From assembly GCA_963640855.1 (NCBI GenBank), contig CAVIAJ010000021.1, forward strand, positions 1 through 19,146: a DNA stretch of 19,146 nt, read 5' to 3'. A program made the translations under genes and the position numbers. How positions within the stretch are numbered: the first letter of the stretch is position 1; each line of letters begins with the position of its first letter. This document shows, piece after piece, positions 6,483-14,948 of the stretch. The notes under the pieces were generated by a model. That model was not told the DNA's origin. It saw only the letters and a list, made by a program, of their open reading frames with translations, and made no database searches. This DNA comes from Methanarcanum sp963640855 (GTDB lineage Archaea > Thermoplasmatota > Thermoplasmata > Methanomassiliicoccales > Methanomethylophilaceae).

Positions 6483-7679
6483 TCATGCGTCTTCTCTTCC
6501 CGTTAACCAATCGAGAAGGTTGACAACCCTTATTCCGCTGTCGTTACCCAATCCGATTCTGTCCAAAGTCAGAATTGTTTTCATGTAACTGTCATTCACG
6601 GCTTTCAGCGGACGTATTTCTCTGGAATATGTTTCTTCTGCCGTTACCGTCTGAGATACCTGATAGTACCTGACATCATCCACTCTGATTGCAGTGAAAT
6701 CTATTTCCTGGTCACGAAAACTTCCGACGAATACTTTGTATCCTCTCCGGAGTAATTCGAAATAAACAACATTTTCCAATACGGCGCTTATATCGCGGAG
6801 TTCGTTTGCATTAACAAGAAGATTTCTCATTCCTGTGTCTGTTGCATAATATTTGCCTTTGGATCTGAACACATTCTTCCCGACGATATCGTATCTTTCG
6901 GCGTGAGAGAACAGATGTGCTTCCAGCAGAGCATCGAGATATTTTCTTACCGTATCGTCGGAAAGTTTCAGTTCCGAGGAAATTCTCTCTGCGTTTGTGA
7001 TTTTTCCTATGTTCGAGAACAGGAAGCGGCATACCGCTTTCAGTTTGTCGGCTTTACCGGATACATGTGCGATGACATCTTTCATCATCACCGTGTTGTA
7101 AACGCCCTCGGTCTGCGCACGGCAGACGTTATCGCCTCTTTCAGGTTCAATCGAAGGCATCGGACCGTAACGGATGTACTGTCCGAATCTTTCTTCTTCG
7201 TCTCCTCCGTTTAATTCCATATACTCTCTGAAAGAAAGCGGAAGAATTCTGACTTCCATATATCTGCCCGAAAGTTTGGTGGAGAGTTCGGATGAAAGCA
7301 TTCTTGAGTTGGAGCCTGTGATATATACGTCGCAGTCTCTGCGGGCTACCAGCATAGCGACGGTACGTTCCCATTCTTTTACATCCTGAATTTCGTCGAT
7401 GAATATGTAATGGAGGCCTTCATAATTAAGACAGGGTTGGATCTTTGCTTTCAGTTCATCTCTGCTGATTTCTTCTCCGAAAATATCAATGTCGATGTAA
7501 CAGAGAGATTCCTCAGGAACTCCTGACGAACGGAGATATTCGAGATGTTGGAGCATTACTGTCGTTTTACCTGTTCTGCGCATACCCGTCAGTACTTTTA
7601 CGAGATCTGTTTTCCCGGTCGAATCTTTCAGAAGTTGCAGATAGTCCTGTCTCTTTATCTCCATATTGTCCGATATCAT
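6483..7679 (-). CDS. AAA-like ATPase with DUF4143 domain
   Basis: A 398-residue P-loop ATPase of the large DUF4143 group common in gut archaea and bacteria. Walker A is GMRRTGKT (32-39), Walker B YIFIDEIQD (91-99), and sensor-like VYITGSNSRML follows, with the family segment LSGRYMEVRILPLSFREY. A winged-helix-like region (about 240-270) precedes the C-terminal DUF4143 part, which contains YYATDTGMRNLL and SFRDQEIDF; the latter resembles a PD-(D/E)XK nuclease strand. The biological role of the group is not established, though defence, toxin-like or DNA-related functions have been suggested. ATG 7679 is preferred; a second Met is five codons on. The upstream DNA carries three evenly spaced palindromes, the nearest overlapping the likely TATA box, so the gene seems tightly regulated. 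Confidence 0.87.
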   Translation of the reverse strand: MISDNMEIKRQDYLQLLKDSTGKTDLVKVLTGMRRTGKTTVMLQHLEYLRSSGVPEESLCYIDIDIFGEEISRDELKAKIQPCLNYEGLHYIFIDEIQDVKEWERTVAMLVARRDCDVYITGSNSRMLSSELSTKLSGRYMEVRILPLSFREYMELNGGDEEERFGQYIRYGPMPSIEPERGDNVCRAQTEGVYNTVMMKDVIAHVSGKADKLKAVCRFLFSNIGKITNAERISSELKLSDDTVRKYLDALLEAHLFSHAERYDIVGKNVFRSKGKYYATDTGMRNLLVNANELRDISAVLENVVYFELLRRGYKVFVGSFRDQEIDFTAIRVDDVRYYQVSQTVTAEETYSREIRPLKAVNDSYMKTILTLDRIGLGNDSGIRVVNLLDWLTGREDA

Positions 7680-7695
7680 GTGGCGGGATTTAATA

Positions 7696-7800
7696 TTTCC
7701 CTATTTTATTAGGGAAAATCGACTGAAACTAAGAAAATCCCTAACAAATTAGGGAAAATACTTCAAATAAGGAAAAATCCCTATTTTGTTAGGGATTTTT
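7696..7800. promoter_or_regulatory. Array of three 16-bp palindromic operator-like sites, 40 bp apart
   Basis: CCCTATTTTATTAGGG (7699-7714), CCCTAACAAATTAGGG (7739-7754) and CCCTATTTTGTTAGGG (7779-7794) share arms CCCTA/TAGGG, and their starts are exactly 40 bp apart (about four helical turns). The first site extends to TTTCCCTA/TAGGGAAA. The third extends to 11-bp arms, AAAAATCCCTA with TAGGGATTTTT (7773-7800). Read on the minus strand, site 1 contains AATAAAATA about 27 nt before the ATPase start, so a bound factor would block the TATA box. The HD gene starts 88 bp beyond site 3 on the other side and could share control. Confidence 0.7.
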
Positions 7801-7882
7801 TCTGTGAGATTACAACACACAAAAACAAAACAACCGTCACGTTGATACCGAAATTCTGTATTCCGTAATCGAAGGCTTTCCG

Positions 7883-8530
7883 ATGATTGATGAAAATACA
7901 TTCAAATCAATCGAACGCTCAGTCACCGATCTTTTCAAAGACGACAGCAGCGGACACGACATATTCCACACAAAGAGAGTGCGTGACATGTCCGTAACTC
8001 TTCAGAAGAAGGAAGGCGGAGATATCGACGTAATCAGATTGTCCGCACTTCTTCACGATGCCGATGACAGGAAGCTTTTCAATTCCGTAAATTACCAAAA
8101 TGCAAGAAAAATCATGTCCGAACATGGCATAGATTCAGAAACACAGGAAAAAGTAATCAGGATAATCTCTCAGATTTCATTCAAAGGAAAGGATTCCGTC
8201 ATTCCCGACACATCGGAAGGAAAAATCGTTCAGGATGCGGACAGATTGGATGCAATCGGAGCCGTAGGCATCGGGAGAGCATTTGCTTACGGCGGAAAAG
8301 CGGGAAGGAAGATGTACGACCCTTCCGAGAATTACAAAGACGGTATGTCCGAAGACGAATATTTCTCAAACGAAGGAACAACAATCAATCACTTCTACGA
8401 AAAACTGCTCCTTCTGAAGGATATGATGAACACTTCCGAAGGAAGACGCATCGCGGAACACCGTCATACATTTATGGAAAATTTCCTGAAAGAATTCTAC
8501 AGTGAGTGGAACGGTCAGGACAGTTTGTAA
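7883..8530 (+). CDS. HD-domain metal-dependent phosphohydrolase
   Basis: A 215-residue member of the stand-alone HD family (like E. coli YedJ). The metal ligands are visible: H29 in GHDIFHTKRV, the H58-D59 pair in LSALLHDADD, and the later aspartate in VQDADRLDAIGAVG (about residues 114-127). The following GIGRAFAYGGKAGR segment is typical of this subgroup. Members hydrolyse phosphomonoesters or nucleotides; the physiological substrate is not known and cannot be inferred here. ATG 7883 begins a normal-length N terminus. The 3' end overlaps the convergent pelota gene by 16 bp. The upstream 200 bp hold the palindrome array shared with the ATPase gene. Confidence 0.87.
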   Translation: MIDENTFKSIERSVTDLFKDDSSGHDIFHTKRVRDMSVTLQKKEGGDIDVIRLSALLHDADDRKLFNSVNYQNARKIMSEHGIDSETQEKVIRIISQISFKGKDSVIPDTSEGKIVQDADRLDAIGAVGIGRAFAYGGKAGRKMYDPSENYKDGMSEDEYFSNEGTTINHFYEKLLLLKDMMNTSEGRRIAEHRHTFMENFLKEFYSEWNGQDSL

Positions 8531-9552
8531 CGGAGTATCGCCGCAAAACCGCCCAGTGAATTCAGTTCTTTTCCGGCATCATGCTGTTCGGAAACAACGA
8601 TAACATTTCCTTTCTGAGATTCCGTGGATCTTATCATATCATCGTAATCTCCGTCACGTAACTTGGAATCCACAATCAGCAATGTTTCCACCGCACCAGC
8701 CAAAGCGGCATTTCTCACTTCTTCTGTACCGTACGTAGCCAAACCGTCTTTTGCGATCTGTTCCATAAGTCTCTCGACGGCTTCCATCTCGATACCCATT
8801 CTGGAGTTTCTGAGTAAATCGGAACCCAATCCTTTCTTCATTAACTCGTTAATCCCCTGCATTCCGGACTGTCCCGTATGATAAACGAACACTTTCGGGA
8901 ATGCGGCGGAATACTTCTGTTTGATATCTTCCGCAAGCGATTCTTTCTCAAATCCCGTTCCGAGAAGCACCAAAGGCATATCTTTCTCAACTATCTGTTT
9001 CAGTTTGGAAACAATTTCACCGTGATAGTCTCCGGTATCTTTCGTATCGTACTGTTTTCCGCTTCTTGAAGAACGTACGGTTGCAATCTCTTTCAGACCG
9101 TACTGTCTCATTACCGCTATCGTAGCTTCATCCTGATCCAGGGAAACAAAGACGATTTTCGGTTTCGTCGTGTCTTCGACGGCACGGTGCATTCTTTCGA
9201 TCTGAGATTCTTTCCATTTATTCTTGGCAACGGTAAGATTGTCTCCCACCTCAATCAGCAGAGTGTGATGCTGTCCGATATCCTGAGGCCCTTTCTCAAT
9301 CACACCCAACAGCTTGATTCTTAAATCGTCTTCGGAGAATTCAATCTTCTCGACACGTACGCCGAGCGTCATTCTCTTCTTTTCCATGCGCTCGTTGTTG
9401 ATCTTATCGGCAGATTTTTCTTCTCTTCTCGTAGTCGAAGCGGTAACCAAATCCCCTACTTCCACCATGTTGTAAAGATGCCAACTGTCGTCATCCGTCT
9501 CAAGACGGATGCTCATGCTGTTGTCTGTCGGATTCTGTCCGAGTATGCGCAT
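8515..9552 (-). CDS. pelA: mRNA surveillance protein pelota (Dom34 homologue)
   Basis: Archaeal pelota works with aEF1A to rescue ribosomes stalled on damaged or stopless mRNA. The N-terminal Sm-like domain holds MVEVGDLVTASTTRR near residues 30-45 and the MTLGVRVEKIEF strand. The central eRF1-like domain includes KPKIVFVSLDQDEATIAVM without a GGQ motif, as expected for pelota versus aRF1. The C-terminal eRF1_3-like domain includes AGAVETLLIVDSKLRD, NVIVVSEQHDAGKEL and GGFAAILRY. About 345 residues is the usual archaeal length. ATG 9552 is chosen because proteins of this family begin MRI and GAGG lies 6-7 nt upstream; an in-frame TTG at 9564 would add four residues. It is convergent with the HD gene and divergent from carA. 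Confidence 0.95.
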   Translation of the reverse strand: MRILGQNPTDNSMSIRLETDDDSWHLYNMVEVGDLVTASTTRREEKSADKINNERMEKKRMTLGVRVEKIEFSEDDLRIKLLGVIEKGPQDIGQHHTLLIEVGDNLTVAKNKWKESQIERMHRAVEDTTKPKIVFVSLDQDEATIAVMRQYGLKEIATVRSSRSGKQYDTKDTGDYHGEIVSKLKQIVEKDMPLVLLGTGFEKESLAEDIKQKYSAAFPKVFVYHTGQSGMQGINELMKKGLGSDLLRNSRMGIEMEAVERLMEQIAKDGLATYGTEEVRNAALAGAVETLLIVDSKLRDGDYDDMIRSTESQKGNVIVVSEQHDAGKELNSLGGFAAILRYKLS

Positions 9553-9717
9553 ATTCAACCTCAATATCTCCTTCGTTATTGTATTTTATGCAGACGCAAT
9601 CCGAAACCCGAAAAAGTTCTATTGTCGTAATTTGTGTTTCATTCACATAAATAAAATCGAAATAATGTTTTAAATTTACATAAAATGTCCTGTAAAACAC
9701 ACAAATGCTGAGTTGTT

Positions 9718-9724
9718 ATTATAT
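9718..9724 (+). promoter_or_regulatory. TATA box of carA (leaderless)
   Basis: TTATATA centred about 28 nt before ATG 9749, with no clear ribosome-binding site before the ATG, predicts transcription starting at or very near the start codon. The wider pelota-carA gap (9553-9748) is strongly AT-rich and must also hold the pelota promoter. Confidence 0.55.
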
Positions 9725-9748
9725 ACCCATCACCCATCATATCCTGTG

Positions 9749-10834
9749 ATGGCAACCAGTTACTTGCTTCTCGAGGACGGAACCGTAATGGAAGGAGAAT
9801 CGTTCGGATACGATTCATCCGGATACGGCGAAGTTGTTTTTACCACAGGTATGTGCGGTTATCAGGAAGGATTGACAGACCCTTCATTCCGCGGACAGAT
9901 TCTCATCTTTACCTATCCCCTGATAGGTAATTACGGAATAAAGAAGGAATTCGAACAGTCCGATTCCGTCCATGTACGCGGAGTCGTAGTATCTGAATAC
10001 TGCGAATATCCTTCCGACGTATACGGCGGAGAACCCCTTGCGGATTATCTCAAAGCTCACAAGATTCCTGCAATATCAGGTATTGATACAAGAGCATTGG
10101 TTGTCAAAATCCGTCAGCAGGGTGCGTTCAAAGGAGCCATCATAAACGATGCGTCGAAGATCGAAGAAACACTCAAAGAACTCAGGACTATGAAATCCCC
10201 TATGGTTGATAATCTGGTTGCCGAAGTGTGTACGAAAACAGTGAAACACATAGACAACGGAATGGGCGTAACCATCGGAATCATAGACTGCGGTACGAAG
10301 AAGAAGATTTTGGATCAGCTGTCGAGAAGGTTCGATCTTGAAATTTTCCCGTACGATACACCCGCTCAGGTTATTGTCGATTCGGGTGTGAAAGGTGTAA
10401 TGATTACAAACGGTCCCGGAGACCCTGCACATCCCGCACTGAAGGATACTACGGTAAAGACAATCAAAGATCTTTCATCCGTAATGCCGATGGCCGGAAT
10501 CTGCTTCGGAAGTCAGCTTATCGGACTTGCAATGGGCGGTAACACCTACAAGATGAAATTCGGTCACAGAGGTTCCAACCAGCCCGTGAAATACAACGGA
10601 AGGGTTTACATCACATCCCAGAACCACGGATATGCCGTTGACGACGAAAGTCTCGACGGAACGGGGTTGGTTGTCGATCAGGTCAATGTAAACGACGGAT
10701 CGGTGGAAGGTGTAAGTCACAGAGACCTTCCTATTTTCACATGTCAGTATCACCCCGAGGCTGCGCCCGGACCGGATGATACCACAACATTATTCGATAA
10801 ATTCAAGAAAATGGTCCTGGAGGCGAGAATGTGA
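9749..10834 (+). CDS. carA: Carbamoyl-phosphate synthase small (glutamine amidotransferase) subunit
   Basis: CarA hydrolyses glutamine and passes ammonia to CarB for carbamoyl phosphate, the precursor of pyrimidines and arginine. The 361-residue protein has the N-terminal small-subunit domain (LLLEDGTVMEGESFG; ISGIDTRALVVKIRQQGAF) and a C-terminal class I amidotransferase domain. The latter has TNGPGDP, nucleophile C252 in GICFGSQL, H335 and E337 in YHPEAAPGPDDT, and the family stretch MKFGHRGSNQPV. ATG 9749 is preferred over an earlier ATG at 9713 because homologues start right before the LLLEDG strand and the TATA box lies between the two. The stop overlaps the carB start by 4 bp (GTGA), so the two are co-translated. 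Confidence 0.97.
   Translation: MATSYLLLEDGTVMEGESFGYDSSGYGEVVFTTGMCGYQEGLTDPSFRGQILIFTYPLIGNYGIKKEFEQSDSVHVRGVVVSEYCEYPSDVYGGEPLADYLKAHKIPAISGIDTRALVVKIRQQGAFKGAIINDASKIEETLKELRTMKSPMVDNLVAEVCTKTVKHIDNGMGVTIGIIDCGTKKKILDQLSRRFDLEIFPYDTPAQVIVDSGVKGVMITNGPGDPAHPALKDTTVKTIKDLSSVMPMAGICFGSQLIGLAMGGNTYKMKFGHRGSNQPVKYNGRVYITSQNHGYAVDDESLDGTGLVVDQVNVNDGSVEGVSHRDLPIFTCQYHPEAAPGPDDTTTLFDKFKKMVLEARM
10819..10823 (+). promoter_or_regulatory. Shine-Dalgarno site of carB
   Basis: GGAGG lies 7 nt before the GTG start, inside the end of carA. It supports GTG 10831 as the true carB start and coupled translation. Confidence 0.7.
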
Positions 10835-13800
10835 AGAAAGATTACAAGAAAATCATGATTATCGGTTCCGGACCTATCGTAATCGGACAGGCAGCGGAAT
10901 TCGATTTCTCAGGTTCGCAGGCCTGTAAATCCGTCAGGGAAGAGGGTTACAAGACGGTTCTCGTAAACTCCAACCCCGCAACAATTCAGACCGATGTGGA
11001 AATGGCGGACAGTGTTTACGTTGAACCGCTTCAGGCAGATATTATCGAAAAAATCATTGCGAAAGAAGGTGTCGACGGTATCCTCGCAGGAATGGGAGGA
11101 CAGACCGCACTGAACATCTGTTCGGAATTGGCCGAAAAAGGTATTCTCGACAAATACGGCGTAACCCTTCTCGGAACACAGCCCGACGCAATCGCAAGAT
11201 CCGAAGACCGTGAACTCTTCAAGGAAGCGATGCAGCGCATCGGAGAACCCGTTCCGAAGAGTATGAGTGTAAATTCAATAGAAGAAGCACTCAAAGCCGT
11301 GGAATACATCGGAAGTTATCCTGTTCTTATCCGTCCCGCATTCACACTCGGAGGTACCGGAGGAGGTATCGCCTACGACGAGAAAGAACTCAGGGAAATC
11401 TGCGCACGCGGTCTTTCCTATTCACGTATCCACCAGGTTCTGATTGAAGAATCCGTTCTCGGATGGAAAGAGTACGAATACGAAGTGATGAGAGACAGCA
11501 AAGACAACTGTATCATCATCTGTACAATGGAAAACCTCGATGCAATGGGTATTCACACAGGTGAGAGTATCGTCTGCGCACCGATTCTTACAATTTCGGA
11601 TAAAGACCACCAGATGCTGAGGAATTCCGCACTGAAAGTCATCCGTGAATTGGGAATCGAGGGAGGATGTAACGTTCAGTTCGCATTCAACCCCAAGAAC
11701 AGCGAATACCGTTTGATTGAGGTTAACCCCCGTGTTTCGAGATCGTCTGCATTGGCATCCAAAGCAACAGGATATCCTATCGCACGTGTTTCCGCAAAGA
11801 TTGCATTGGGATACACATTGGATGAAATTCCTAACAAGGTCACGGGAACAACTTATGCAGCATTCGAACCTTCTATCGATTATGTTGTCGTAAAAATCCC
11901 CAGATGGCCTTTCGATAAATTCCGTACAGTCGACAGACACCTCGGAACTCAGATGAAATCCACCGGAGAGACAATGGCTATCGGAAGGAACTTCGAGGAA
12001 GCCCTTCTGAAAGGAATAAGATCTCTTGAGATCGGTTCAACCTATCTCAACTCACCGGATATGACGGATGCGGAGATTGAAAACGAACTGAAACACGCAA
12101 CCGATATGCGTATCTTCGCAATCGCGGAAGCACTCAGAAGAGGACACGACCCGCAGGAAATCTCCGACATGTGTCAGTGGGACAACTTCTTCACACTCAA
12201 AGTAAAGAACATCATCGACATGGAAAACAGGATTAAAACAGAGAAACTCACACCTGCACTTCTCAAGAAAGCAAAGGTTATGGGATTCCCCGATTCCGTT
12301 ATTGCATCGTTCTCCAATATGAGTGAATTCGATGTCCGTGAGATGAGAAAGAAGGAAGGAATCGTTCCCGTTTACAAGATGGTCGATACCTGTGCCGCAG
12401 AGTTTGAAGCGAAGACTCCGTACTTCTACTCAACATACGGAAGCACCTGCGAATCCGTTCACGATGAGAACAAGAAACGTGTCGTAATCATCGGAGGCGG
12501 TCCGATACGCATCGGACAGGGAATCGAGTTCGATTACTGCTGCGTACACAGCGTTATGGCACTGCAGGAAGCAGGTGTTGACGCTGTTATTGTCAACAAC
12601 AATCCCGAGACTGTTTCAACAGATTTCGATATCTCAGACCGTCTGTATTTCGAGCCTCTCACATTGGAAGATGTTCTCAATGTCGTAGAGAAAGAAAATG
12701 CAGACGGTGTAATCGTACAGTTCGGAGGTCAGACAAGTGTCAATCTTGCCATGGACCTCGAGAAAGCACTTGCCGGTACACGCACCAAAGTGTTGGGAAC
12801 AACACCCGACATGATGGATGTCGCCGAGGACAGGAGAAGATTCTCCAAACTCATGAACGATCTCGGCATAAGGCAGCCTGAATCTGGTACGGGATATTCA
12901 TTCGAGGAAGCCAAAGAAATCGCAGAGAGAATCGGATATCCTGTTCTGATAAGACCTTCATATGTTCTCGGAGGACGCGGAATGGAAATTCTCTATTCCA
13001 CTGAAGAACTCAAGGTATACATCGACACCGCAGTGCGTGTATCAAGAAACCACCCTGTGCTGATTGACAAATACCTCACGGAAGCAATCGAGTTGGATGT
13101 CGATACAGTATCCGACGGAACCGATGTTTACGTCGGAGGAATCATGGAACACATCGAATACGCCGGTGTTCACTCCGGAGATGCGACGATGGTTCTTCCG
13201 CCGATTACACTTTCAAAGAAAGTCGTCAACGATGTCGTGGATATTTCAAAGAAAGTCGCTCTGGCACTTAACGTCAAAGGAATGATGAACCTTCAGCTTG
13301 CCGTAAAAGACGAACAGGTTTGGATGATCGAGGTCAACCCGAGAGCATCCCGTACCGTTCCGTTCATTTCCAAAGCAACAGGTGTCCCCCTTGCAAAGAT
13401 CGGAACGCAGATTATGCTCGGAAAGACACTGAAGGAATTGGGTGTCTCCGCCGAATACAGAACAATCGATCACTTTGCAATCAAAGAGTCAGTGTTCCCG
13501 TTCCTGAAGTTGCCGGGAGTGGATTCGATTCTCACACCTGAGATGAAATCCACCGGTGAAGTCATGGGTATCGACGAGAATCTCGATGTCGCATGTTACA
13601 AAGCGGAGATTGCAGCGGGTACGAACCTCCCTATGGAGGGCGGAGTCTATGTCACGGTAAACGACGGCGACAAGCCGAAGGTGTTGGACTGTGTCAGAGA
13701 TCTCTACGAAATGGGATTCAACATCTACGCAACAAAGGGAACCTCAACATTCCTCAGGAAGAACGGAATTCAGACTACGACTGTTTTCACTCTTTCGGAG

Positions 13801-14049
13801 AAATACAAGCCTCAGGCCACGGAGTACATGAGAGGCGGAATGATCAACATGATCATCAACACCCCGTCGAACAAATCCGGTGCTATAAGGGACGGATATC
13901 AGCTCAGACGCCTCGCGGTTGAGTTGGAGATGCCTTTCCTTACTACTGCGAACGGTGCGAAGACGGCCGTTGCCGCGATCAAAGTGATGAGAGGCAAGGA
14001 CATCAGCGTCAAGGCTATGTCCGAGTACCACACATTTAAGAAAGCCTGA
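10831..14049 (+). CDS. carB: Carbamoyl-phosphate synthase large subunit
   Basis: The 1072-residue synthetase carries both ATP-using halves in one chain, the usual bacterial and euryarchaeal form (some archaea split it). First half: GSGPIVIGQAAEFDFSGSQA near the start, LIRPAFTLGGTGGG, and EVNPRVSRSSALASKATGYP. Second half: IGGGPIRIGQGIEFDYCC (about residue 555), LIRPSYVLGGRGME, and EVNPRASRTVPFISKATGVP. The C-terminal MGS-like allosteric domain starts near residue 930 (VYVTVNDGDKPKVLD, then FNIYATKGTSTFLR), where UMP or ornithine bind in other organisms. It starts with GTG and is translationally coupled to carA. A strong hairpin follows the stop codon, so the operon ends here. Confidence 0.98.
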   Translation: MKKDYKKIMIIGSGPIVIGQAAEFDFSGSQACKSVREEGYKTVLVNSNPATIQTDVEMADSVYVEPLQADIIEKIIAKEGVDGILAGMGGQTALNICSELAEKGILDKYGVTLLGTQPDAIARSEDRELFKEAMQRIGEPVPKSMSVNSIEEALKAVEYIGSYPVLIRPAFTLGGTGGGIAYDEKELREICARGLSYSRIHQVLIEESVLGWKEYEYEVMRDSKDNCIIICTMENLDAMGIHTGESIVCAPILTISDKDHQMLRNSALKVIRELGIEGGCNVQFAFNPKNSEYRLIEVNPRVSRSSALASKATGYPIARVSAKIALGYTLDEIPNKVTGTTYAAFEPSIDYVVVKIPRWPFDKFRTVDRHLGTQMKSTGETMAIGRNFEEALLKGIRSLEIGSTYLNSPDMTDAEIENELKHATDMRIFAIAEALRRGHDPQEISDMCQWDNFFTLKVKNIIDMENRIKTEKLTPALLKKAKVMGFPDSVIASFSNMSEFDVREMRKKEGIVPVYKMVDTCAAEFEAKTPYFYSTYGSTCESVHDENKKRVVIIGGGPIRIGQGIEFDYCCVHSVMALQEAGVDAVIVNNNPETVSTDFDISDRLYFEPLTLEDVLNVVEKENADGVIVQFGGQTSVNLAMDLEKALAGTRTKVLGTTPDMMDVAEDRRRFSKLMNDLGIRQPESGTGYSFEEAKEIAERIGYPVLIRPSYVLGGRGMEILYSTEELKVYIDTAVRVSRNHPVLIDKYLTEAIELDVDTVSDGTDVYVGGIMEHIEYAGVHSGDATMVLPPITLSKKVVNDVVDISKKVALALNVKGMMNLQLAVKDEQVWMIEVNPRASRTVPFISKATGVPLAKIGTQIMLGKTLKELGVSAEYRTIDHFAIKESVFPFLKLPGVDSILTPEMKSTGEVMGIDENLDVACYKAEIAAGTNLPMEGGVYVTVNDGDKPKVLDCVRDLYEMGFNIYATKGTSTFLRKNGIQTTTVFTLSEKYKPQATEYMRGGMINMIINTPSNKSGAIRDGYQLRRLAVELEMPFLTTANGAKTAVAAIKVMRGKDISVKAMSEYHTFKKA

Positions 14050-14086
14050 CAGGGGGAAATCCCCCTGCCTGGAACATTTGTTTTTT
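14050..14086 (+). terminator. Terminator after carAB
   Basis: CAGGGGGA (14050-14057) pairs with TCCCCCTG (14060-14067) directly after the carB stop, followed by a T6 run at 14081-14086. The last base or two of the loop-proximal pairs are sterically strained, giving a real loop of about AAAT. Confidence 0.75.
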
Positions 14087-14102
14087 GATATAGACTAAAG
14101 TT

Positions 14103-14135
14103 TCACAGATTCGTTACGCCGATAAACGACTGTGA
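14103..14135 (-). terminator. Hairpin ending the YidD-like cassette
   Basis: TCACAG and TCGTT (14103-14115, with two bulged bases) pair with AACGA and CTGTGA (14125-14135). It lies 12 bp beyond the stop of the minus-strand zinc-ribbon gene and between two converging operons. Confidence 0.5.
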
Positions 14136-14147
14136 TATCTTGTTAAA

Positions 14148-14618
14148 TTATCGCCTTATTAGGATTGTTATTGAACCCATCTTGAAAACATCGCCGGGCG
14201 CAAGATTGCCCTCGGATATTTCTTTATCATTCAACGTGAAGTGTGTTTTTCCTTCGGAGTAAAAGAATACATCTGATGTACGTACCTCGAGAATGATGCT
14301 GCCTTTTCCAATGTTCTCAAATTCCTCTACAGCGTTAATATTTCTCCCATCAACATTCAGAGTTAAATCCATGGGACATTTGTCAGCTAGAGTTGTTCTT
14401 TTACGATAAACAGCGTTAATTATTATTTTCTTCACAGCAGAGAATGTGCGACTGTAATCACCTTTACGAACTTCTATCGATAGTTTTTCCGTATCGTCCT
14501 CTGCATCTGTGGCTAATAATGAGTCTGTATCGCAGAATGAACAATGCCAAGTATTGCCCAATTTATGTTGAAGGGTACCTCCGCAACAGGGGCATTTTAT
14601 ATTGATGAATTTAGACAT
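14148..14618 (-). CDS. Zinc-ribbon protein with FHA-like C-terminal region
   Basis: A 156-residue protein with an N-terminal four-cysteine zinc ribbon (C9-C12 and C26-C29: CPCC then CSFC), an acidic linker and a beta-rich remainder. Its last 30 residues (LNDKEISEGNLAPGDVFKM, then ITILIRR) resemble the end of forkhead-associated domains, where a loop such as xNGxxI is followed by LxxGDxIxIG. FHA domains bind phosphothreonine, which would pair it with a protein kinase. The usual FHA start (GR..) is not obvious, so the fold call is tentative. It follows the YidD-like gene by 9 bp on the same strand. DNA is AT-richer than carB or pyrG. Confidence 0.55.
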   Translation of the reverse strand: MSKFINIKCPCCGGTLQHKLGNTWHCSFCDTDSLLATDAEDDTEKLSIEVRKGDYSRTFSAVKKIIINAVYRKRTTLADKCPMDLTLNVDGRNINAVEEFENIGKGSIILEVRTSDVFFYSEGKTHFTLNDKEISEGNLAPGDVFKMGSITILIRR

Positions 14619-14627
14619 AGTATTTGA

Positions 14628-14948
14628 TTACGGTTTGTTGTAATGAGGCCATTCTGTGAAATAATTGCAATTTCTAAGCCTTTCCAAAGTTAGCCTTGAT
14701 GCGGTAATGAATCCGTAGCGAAGGTACGCAATACGAGAATATTCAGAGCAACTTGGAACGAAATTACACACATGTGGCTTATTAACTGTAATTTTTTGAT
14801 ATAATTCAATTAACAACACCGGCAATATGCAGAATAATCCGACAGGCACAAATTCTCCATACTCATGTTTAGGCTTTAGATTTTTTATTTTGGTAGGTGA
14901 GAGAGAAATACCATCCAGAGGCGGTATTTCTCTCATCATTTGACTCAC
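14628..14948 (-). CDS. YidD-like protein (membrane protein insertion efficiency factor family)
   Basis: The second half of this 106-residue protein follows the YidD pattern: a hydrophobic helix leading to LYQKI, then CNFVPSCSEYSRIAYLRYGF with its two conserved cysteines, and a final RLRNCNYF segment. Bacterial YidD is a small membrane-attached protein that helps the YidC insertase; archaea normally lack it. An N-terminal 35 residues not typical of the family (MSQMMREIPPLDG..) come first, so this is a divergent, probably re-purposed copy. The GTG start overlaps the preceding stop by 4 bp (GTGA); ATG codons three and four codons on are alternatives. It is the middle gene of a three-gene operon inserted between carB and pyrG. 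Function is inferred by family only. Confidence 0.7.
   Translation of the reverse strand: MSQMMREIPPLDGISLSPTKIKNLKPKHEYGEFVPVGLFCILPVLLIELYQKITVNKPHVCNFVPSCSEYSRIAYLRYGFITASRLTLERLRNCNYFTEWPHYNKP

Noticed and set aside
7699..7794. Three repeats with equal spacing as a mini CRISPR array
   Set aside because: Repeats are only 16 bp, vary in the centre, are themselves full palindromes, and the 24-bp spacers are too short and similar AT-rich DNA. Operator sites fit better.
7699..7794. CCCTAA/TTAGGG telomere-like motif
   Set aside because: The hexamers occur only as arms of palindromes, not in tandem.
9500..9700. Minus-strand ORF of 66 codons before pelota
   Set aside because: It overlaps the pelota start in another frame and crosses the AT-rich promoter region; composition is not protein-like.
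9713..9748. Upstream ATG extension of carA
   Set aside because: It lies before the TATA box, and the extra 12 residues are not part of known CarA proteins.
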